Origin: an uncultured Oscillospiraceae bacterium | GTDB lineage: Bacteria > Bacillota > Clostridia > Oscillospirales > Oscillospiraceae | Assembly (NCBI GenBank): GCA_934643765.1 | Contig: CAKUCT010000040.1 | Coordinates: forward strand, 1-11,696 | Direction: 5' to 3' | Length of the DNA: 11,696 bases | Shown here: positions 6,690-11,696 of the stretch, piece after piece | How positions within the stretch are numbered: the first letter of the stretch is position 1 | How the letters are laid out: each line of letters starts with the position of its first letter | The notes under the pieces: generated by a model | The model's input: the letters and a program-made list of their open reading frames with translations, nothing else | Told to the model about the DNA's origin: nothing | Database searches by the model: none | Position numbers and translations under genes: made by a program

Positions 6690-7612
6690 TGGATTGGATT
6701 TCGAGCTTACTTCTGGCGACTGTCCGTCTGGCCATCCCCGTGCTGCTGATCTCTCTGGCAGAGCTCTACGGGCAGCGGGCCGGCATGGTCAACATCGGCC
6801 TGGAGGGTCTTGCCTCCATCGGCGCGCTGGTTGGCTTCCTTGTCTGCTACGTGACAGGCTCCAACTGGCTGGGCCTTCTGTGCGGCGCGCTGGCCGGTAT
6901 CCTGGTCAACATGGTCTATGCGTTTTCCACCATCACCCTCTGCGCCGACCACACCGTCTACGGCATGGCCGTAAACATCTTCGCACCGGCGCTGGCCTCG
7001 TTCATCTACCGCGTCTATTTCGGCACCGGCTCAGACCTCAAGCAGATTGTCACCATGCCGTCGGTCGCCATCCCGGGCCTCAAGAATATCCCGGTCATCG
7101 GCCCGCTGCTGTTTGACCAGAGCCCGATGGTGTATCTGACGTTCTTGTTTGTGATTTTCACCGCCGTGTTCTTCAACAAGACCCGCGCAGGCCTGAGCTA
7201 TAAATCCGTCGGCGAGCACCCGCAGGCCGCGGCGACGCTCGGCATCCAGGTCGTCGGCGTGAAGTATCTCTCCTGCGTCATCTGCGGCGCGTTGTGCGGC
7301 ATTGGCGGCGCGTACCTCACAACCTGCTACGCAAGCACCTACACCGACGGCATTGTAGCAGGCCGCGGCTTCATCGCTCTGGCCGCCGTCATCTTCGGCC
7401 GCTGGAACGCGGGCGGCATTCTGCTGGCTTGCTTGTTCTTCGGCTTCTGCGACGCGCTGCAGATCCGTCTGCAGGTGTCCGGCATCCTGATTCCCTATCA
7501 GTTCTTCCAGATGATCCCGTATCTTGCCACGGTGCTTGTCCTGAGCCTGATCGGCACCAAGCAGGCCGGCCCCAAGGCCAACGGCAAGCCCTACCGCCGC
7601 GAACAGCGGTAA
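6689..7612 (+). CDS. Nucleoside ABC transporter permease 2 (BMP/Nup type)
   Basis: The 307-residue membrane protein is the second BPD_transp_2 permease (YufQ/NupC-like). Diagnostic stretches are GMVNIGLEGLASIGA (32-46), corresponding to FNLGGEG in permease 1, and GRGFIALAAVIFGRWNAGG (225-243). Hydrophobic segments run near 5-24, 40-56, 61-80, 91-108, 146-162, 194-213, 227-253 and 270-289, with a basic tail. Its ATG shares one base with the stop of permease 1 (TAATG, 6687-6691), and the site upstream is only a weak GGCGGG, so translation is probably coupled and keeps the two permeases equal in amount. Confidence 0.92.
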   Translation: MDWISSLLLATVRLAIPVLLISLAELYGQRAGMVNIGLEGLASIGALVGFLVCYVTGSNWLGLLCGALAGILVNMVYAFSTITLCADHTVYGMAVNIFAPALASFIYRVYFGTGSDLKQIVTMPSVAIPGLKNIPVIGPLLFDQSPMVYLTFLFVIFTAVFFNKTRAGLSYKSVGEHPQAAATLGIQVVGVKYLSCVICGALCGIGGAYLTTCYASTYTDGIVAGRGFIALAAVIFGRWNAGGILLACLFFGFCDALQIRLQVSGILIPYQFFQMIPYLATVLVLSLIGTKQAGPKANGKPYRREQR

Positions 7613-7617
7613 ACGCA

Positions 7618-7643
7618 ATAACCGCGCCGCACGGCGTTGTTAT
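7618..7643 (+). promoter_or_regulatory. Intercistronic stem-loop before the binding-protein gene
   Basis: ATAAC (7618-7622) pairs with GTTAT (7639-7643) and CGCC (7625-7628) with GGCG (7633-7636), separated by a 2x2 internal loop, with a 4-base loop at the tip. It fills the 59-base gap between permease 2 and the lipoprotein gene and is not followed by a good T-run, so transcription should pass. Such stems often protect a downstream message or mark a processing point, letting the binding protein be made in excess; that role is inferred. Confidence 0.45.
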
Positions 7644-7671
7644 AAATCCAAATTTATACGGAGGGAACACA

Positions 7672-8787
7672 ATGAAAAAGTTTTTTGCACTGCTCCTGGC
7701 CCTCGCCATGCTGCTGACGCTTGCCGCCTGCGCAAGCAAGCCGGCTGAGGCTGACAAGCCTGCCGACACGCAGACCCCGGCAGCCGCCGAAACGCAAGCG
7801 CCAGCGGAAGGCGAAACAGAAGCCGAAGCGCCTGCTGCCGAGACGGAAACGACGGCAAGCAAGGACTACAAGGTCGCCATGATCTGCGACTCCAGCATCA
7901 ACGACGGCGGCTGGGGCGCGGCCTGCTACAACGCCATGATCGCAGCAGCAGAGAAGATGGGCTGGCAGGCAGAAGTCACCGACTCCATCTCTCAGGACGC
8001 TTACTACGATTCCATTGTCGCCTACTGCGCGCTGGGCTATGACATGATCTACGCCCCCGGCAACCAGTACACCGACGCTGTCCTGCAGGCGGCTGAAGAG
8101 TATCCCGACGTTGCCTTCGCACTGCTCAACGGCGCGGTTGACACGCCCGAAAAGGCCGTCAACAAGAACGTTTCTTCCCTGCTTCCGAACGCCCAGCAGA
8201 TCGGCTGGATCGCGGGCGCGCTGGCCGGCCTGATGACCGAAAGCGGCAAGCTCGGCTTCATCGGCGGCATGGAGCTTGACACCACCAAGGGCAAGATCGC
8301 AGGCTTTGAAGAGGCCGCGAAGTTTGTCGGCGAAAAGGAAGGCAAGGAAATTGAGCTTCTGAACGTTCCTTACGCAAACTCCTTCTCCGACGCCCCGAAG
8401 GGCAAGGAATTCGCCACCGAGCTCATCTCCCAGGGCGCTGACGTGTTCTTCGGCGACGCTTCCGCCGTTGACTCCGGCGCGCGTGAGGCCATCGACGCCG
8501 CCAACGCGGCAGCCGGCTCCGTGAAGGTCTATGACATCGCGCAGCCTGCCGACATCCTGGGCCAGAACGAGTGCATCATCTGCTCGCAGGTTACCGATAA
8601 CTCCGCGATGGTCGCGGCCTCCATGGAAGCTGTTGTGAACGGCACCTTCGGCGGCGAGGTCCTCTACGGCACGCTGCAGAACGGCACCCTGTCCGCCGGC
8701 GCTCTGAGCGATCTAGTTCCGGCTGATGTGCAGGCCAAGTACCTGGAGTACATCGACCAGATGAAGGCCGACACCTTCATGAAGTAA
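7672..8787 (+). CDS. BMP-family nucleoside-binding lipoprotein
   Basis: The 371-residue product is the extracellular substrate-binding component of the importer. Residues 1-20 are a lipoprotein signal with lipobox LAAC, so Cys20 becomes lipidated and anchors it to the outer face of the membrane. Residues about 22-63 are a flexible Ala/Glu/Pro/Thr-rich linker. The BMP domain (PF02608 type) follows from about 66: YKVAMICDSSINDGGWGAACY (66-86) corresponds to the family ligand-site block that usually reads NDG-F-N, then GYDMIYAPGNQY (122-133), GKLGFIGGMELDTTKGKIAGF (192-212) and GADVFFGDASAVDSGA (255-270). The ATG has GGAGGG (7660-7665) at 6 bases, the best ribosome site in the operon. The gene comes last in this operon, whereas in several well-known nup/rns loci it is first. 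A strong terminator follows. Confidence 0.93.
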   Translation: MKKFFALLLALAMLLTLAACASKPAEADKPADTQTPAAAETQAPAEGETEAEAPAAETETTASKDYKVAMICDSSINDGGWGAACYNAMIAAAEKMGWQAEVTDSISQDAYYDSIVAYCALGYDMIYAPGNQYTDAVLQAAEEYPDVAFALLNGAVDTPEKAVNKNVSSLLPNAQQIGWIAGALAGLMTESGKLGFIGGMELDTTKGKIAGFEEAAKFVGEKEGKEIELLNVPYANSFSDAPKGKEFATELISQGADVFFGDASAVDSGAREAIDAANAAAGSVKVYDIAQPADILGQNECIICSQVTDNSAMVAASMEAVVNGTFGGEVLYGTLQNGTLSAGALSDLVPADVQAKYLEYIDQMKADTFMK

Positions 8788-8793
8788 GACCAA

Positions 8794-8833
8794 ATGCCCG
8801 GAAAATCCAAATGGATTTTCCGGGCATCTTTTT
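8794..8833 (+). terminator. Intrinsic terminator of the transporter operon
   Basis: A perfect 15-bp stem (8794-8808 with 8813-8827) with an AAAT loop is followed by C and five T residues (8829-8833). It begins 6 bases after the lipoprotein stop. Confidence 0.93.
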
Positions 8834-8854
8834 GCACATTGCGGCTTTCGCAAG

Positions 8855-8894
8855 ATAAAACCGGACGAAGCCTTCTGGCTTCGCCCGGTTTTAT
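8855..8894 (-). terminator. Intrinsic terminator of the histidine kinase gene
   Basis: ATAAAACCGG (8855-8864) pairs with CCGGTTTTAT (8885-8894), then past an A-C mismatch CGAAGCC (8866-8872) pairs with GGCTTCG (8877-8883) around a 4-base loop. On the minus strand the stem starts directly after the kinase TAA (8897-8895) and its far arm is TTTTAT. With the terminator at 8794 it forms a back-to-back pair between convergent genes. Confidence 0.85.
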
Positions 8895-9293
8895 TTACTT
8901 GCGGATGCACGAGGCAAGCGTATTTTTGAGCGTCTCGAGATTGATCGGCTTTGCGATGTGGGCGTTCATGCCTGCGTCCAGCGCGTCCTGCACGTCGCGG
9001 ACGAAGGCGTTGGCTGTCATGGCGATGGCCGGAATCGTGCGCGCCTCGGGATGGCCGGAGGAACGGATGCGCTTGGTCGCGTCGTAGCCGTTGAGCACCG
9101 GCATCATGATATCCATCAACACCGCATCGTAGGTGCCGATCTGCGAGGTAACAAACATCCGAACGGCAATCTGGCCGTTCTCGGCCACGTCGCACGTCGC
9201 GCCCTCCGAGCGGAGCACCTCCGTCAGAATCTCGGCATTGAGCTGGTTGTCTTCGGCAACCAGGAAGTGCAGGCCCTTGAGATCCAACTCCAC
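8895..9293 (-). pseudogene. Second receiver domain of the broken sensor kinase
   Basis: An open stretch of 132 codons encodes a complete response-regulator receiver: acidic pair Glu14-Asp15 (VAEDNQLN), phosphoacceptor Asp61 (VLMDIMMP), Thr93 (AMTANAF) and Lys115 (IAKPI). Its apparent GTG start is only where the frame opens; no ribosome binding site is seen, and it lies directly after the second frameshift. It is therefore the C-terminal part of the kinase and not a free regulator. No DNA-binding or Hpt domain follows. Confidence 0.75.
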
Positions 9294-9413
9294 ATCCGTG
9301 CTCGACCTCGATGAGCTTTTCCTTGAGGTTCACAACCGTAAACGGCTTTGCCAGGAAGCCGTCAACGTCAATTTCCAGCGCCTCGGTCTCAATTTCGGAC
9401 CAGTCGTAGGACG

Positions 9414-11165
9414 TCAGGAACAGCACGGGCGTATCGATCGGGATGATCTTCCGGATCTCGCGCGCGTATCCAGACCGTTCATGCCCGGCATCTGCCAGTC
9501 GAGAATGACGGCGCTGTATTCATTGTGCTTTGCGTACTCCCGCTTGACCAGTTCCACCGCGGACTCGCCGCTGTAGGCCGCGTCAAACTGCACGCCGGTG
9601 TCTTCCATGTTGCTGCGGATGCCGTCGCAGACATCCTTATCATCGTCCACCAGCAGGATGCGGGACATATTGTGGTTCTCCCAGAAGTGCTCGTCTTCCT
9701 CCTCGTGCGGGATGCGCAGCGGAAGCTCCACGGTGAAGGTGCTGCCCATGTTGACCACGCTCTGCAGCTCGATCGTGCCGCCCATAAGATCGACAATGTT
9801 CTTTGTGATCGCAAGGCCAAGGCCGGTGCCGACCTCCTTGTTGACCATGCTGCTTTCGGCGCGGGTAAATGTCTCAAAGATGACCTTCTGGAACTCCTCA
9901 GTAATGCCGTAGCCGTCGTCGGAGATGCGGAACTGGATGCGCTCAAACGAACTTGACGAGCTTCCCATGTCGGTGATGGTGAACGTGATGTGGCCGTCCA
10001 ACGGCGTATATTTTACGGCGTTGGACAGAAGGTTGATCAGCACCTGGCTGATGCGGACCTTATCGCCCACAAACAGCTCATGTTGCATGGTGTTCATATG
10101 CACCTGGAAGTCCTGCTTCTTCGCGCCCGCCATCGGCCGGACGACGACGTTGATGGACTCAATCAGCTCCTGAATGGAGAAGACCGACTGGTGAAGCGAT
10201 ACCTTGCCGCTTTCAATTTTGGAAATATCCAGAATGTCGTTGATGAGTCCCAGCAGATGGTTGCTCGCGGCGGTGATCTTACGGGAATATTCGCGCACCT
10301 TCACGCCGTTGTCCGGCTCCTTGGCAAGCAGCGTCGAGAAGCCGATGACGGCGTTCATGGGCGTCCGGATGTCGTGGCTCATGTTGGAAAGGAAGGTTGT
10401 CTTCGATTCGTTTGCCTCGCGCGCAATCTGCAGTGCCTCTTTGAGCTGCGTATTGTGCTGCTCCTGCATGGCCACGCGCTGCTTGGCGGCGCGGTTGGCC
10501 GGCAGGAAAATCACCAGGGCCAGAACCGCCATGACGACAATCATGGACAGAATTGCCTGCGCCGGGTGGCGGCGCGTGAAGAGCAGGAGCGAGAATGAGT
10601 CGCTGTGCAGGTTGCCGCGGCTCAGATATCCGGCCAGATCGGCCTCGGAAATGCTGTAGATGTAATTATTCAGAACCGCCAGAAGCGTCGCATCGGTCTC
10701 GCGCGAGACGGCGATGCTGACATTCTGCGTCTGGCCGGGGATGAGGCTTGTGACAAGCGTGCTGCCGTTGTCATAGATATAATATTCCATGACCGAGCGG
10801 TCGCCCGCGGCAAGATCCGCCTTCTTGCTTTCTACCGCCTGGATGCACTCGTTGGTATTGTCAAAGATCAGCGTATTGTCATAGCCCTCGGTATTGATGA
10901 GCTCTTCAATGCCGCTCATCACGGCGATGGTGCCGCTGCCGCTGCTCGTCGGGTTCTGGACATAGGCCAGCACCGACTGAATCACGGGCGCGCTGTTGAT
11001 AAAGCCGAGCTCCGCGCACGTGCCGGAGGTCAGCGGCGCGCCGATGCGCATATCATAGCTACCGTTGGTCAGATATTCGCGCGCCTGTGTGCGGTCCTCG
11101 CAGAAGGTATAAGACAGATTCAGTTCTGTCCTCTCAGCAAAATCATCCAGAATCGAGATGAGCAT
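9414..11165 (-). pseudogene. Open kinase-core segment of the broken sensor kinase
   Basis: This is the longest uninterrupted piece (583 codons from an internal ATG). Residues 1 to about 195 are most of the second periplasmic binding domain, about 203-224 a membrane helix, and 253-320 the HisKA dimerisation domain with phosphoacceptor His264 in SHDIRTP. The HATPase follows, with N-box NLLSNAVKY (378-386), G1 DDGYG (416-420), F-box FETF (430-433) and G2 GTGLGL (446-451). All catalytic motifs are intact. Receiver 1 starts at about 502 with acidic Asp507-509 and acceptor Asp556 in ILDWQMPGMNG. After residue 566 the frame is wrong and gives a spurious Arg/Ser-rich tail; the true continuation (VLFLTSYDW, FLAKPF) is in the next frame, at about 9300-9458. 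Confidence 0.8.
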
Positions 11166-11696
11166 GCCCGCCGGCTCGCCGTCTTTCTGATAGACATAGG
11201 GTGCGTCGTTGTCGATGCAAAGAACGTTCAGCGTATCAAGACCCGCAAGCGTCTGCTGCTGCGTCTCGGTGACGGAAAATGCGTCGTCAATCGTGCGGAA
11301 ATCGTGGTCGTACAGCGTGTCCTGCAGCTTGGGTTCGGTCTAATTGATCTTGGCAATCGTCTCGTCGAGCTGCCGGATGAGCTCCGTGTTGCCCTTTGTG
11401 GATGCAAAATAATATGGCCGCGGCGCAAACTGCGCCACGATGCGGGTATTTGCAATCGGCGAGAGCGAGACACCGGAGATCACGTCGACCTCGCCATCTA
11501 AAAGCGCCTGCTTCTGCTCGGACGCGGTCTCGTAATAAATAACCTCGCTGTTGAGCTTTTCTGTTTCCAGATAGGTGCGCACTTCGCTGTTTCTCGTCTT
11601 GGCCTGCTACCACAGGCCCACGCGCACGAGCTTCTGGTTGGTCAGATTGTGCTCGCGCAGACTGCTGCTGGAAAGCGCGCAGAGGATGGTGTAGAC

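Larger units (their letters stand above)
8895..11696 (-). pseudogene. Hybrid sensor histidine kinase, broken and cut by the window edge
   Basis: Read leftward, the pieces add up to one protein: part of a periplasmic solute-binding (SBP_bac_3-like) domain from the window edge, a second such domain starting near LDTLNVLCIDNDAPYVY, one membrane segment, HisKA, HATPase, and two receiver domains, ending at TAA 8897-8895. Four lesions interrupt it. TAG occurs at 11609-11607 (after VRVGLW) and at 11342-11340 (after ETIAKIN), each with clear homologous sequence continuing in the same frame. One base is missing in the GC repeat near 9459-9469 of receiver 1, and about one base is gained near 9295-9302 between the receivers. 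The intact relative would sense a small ligand outside the cell and pass phosphate from His to Asp. As read, no full product can be made. The N terminus and promoter lie right of the window. Real decay and sequence error both remain possible. Confidence 0.85.

Noticed and set aside
7294..7671. Extension of the lipoprotein frame upstream into permease 2
   Set aside because: The frame is open by chance; the signal peptide with lipobox and the GGAGGG site fix the start at 7672.
10605..11501. Plus-strand open frame opposite the kinase sensor region (298 codons)
   Set aside because: The minus strand has clear binding-domain sequence here; the plus-strand product is Arg/Ala/Val-rich with no motif.

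Overview
The window is chromosomal DNA from a GC-rich Firmicute, most likely a gut Clostridia member of the Oscillospiraceae/Ruminococcaceae type. This is inferred from the DUF4368-type large serine recombinase, an L,D-transpeptidase with a bacterial Ig-like domain and S-layer repeats, a BMP-family nucleoside ABC transporter, strong GGAGG ribosome binding sites, and a tandem solute-binding-domain hybrid histidine kinase. Nothing in the window fixes the species.

Layout, left to right. (1) Bases 1-534 (+) are the 3' end of a large serine recombinase, so the window starts at the right-hand end of an integrated mobile element; its junction with the chromosome probably lies within about 130 bases of the stop codon. 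(2) Bases 561-3779 are a leftward block. A clear promoter at 3751-3779 drives an alpha/beta-hydrolase gene broken by an in-frame TAG at codon 28, then a GNAT acetyltransferase, then after about 180 bases a secreted cell-wall L,D-transpeptidase. The block ends at an intrinsic terminator (561-593). (3) A divergent intergenic region (3672-4095) holds this promoter and a second one (3954-3982) firing right. (4) Bases 4096-8787 (+) are a complete four-gene operon for a BMP/Nup-type ABC importer: double ATPase, two permeases and a lipoprotein that binds the substrate. It has a structured leader, a hairpin in front of the lipoprotein gene, and a perfect 15-bp terminator. (5) A second, back-to-back terminator separates it from a leftward gene running off the right edge: a membrane hybrid histidine kinase with periplasmic solute-binding domains and two receiver domains, interrupted by two in-frame TAG codons and two frameshifts.

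The transporter operon looks intact. It should capture purine or other nucleosides outside the membrane and import them at the cost of ATP. The hydrolase and kinase are damaged as read. All three premature stops are TAG, which invites a check for amber read-through, but decay by C-to-T or G-to-A change, or sequence error, is the simpler reading. I found no CRISPR array, tRNA or rRNA, and no convincing new defence or mobile system; the most unusual material is the broken-gene pattern and several unassigned RNA or DNA hairpins.
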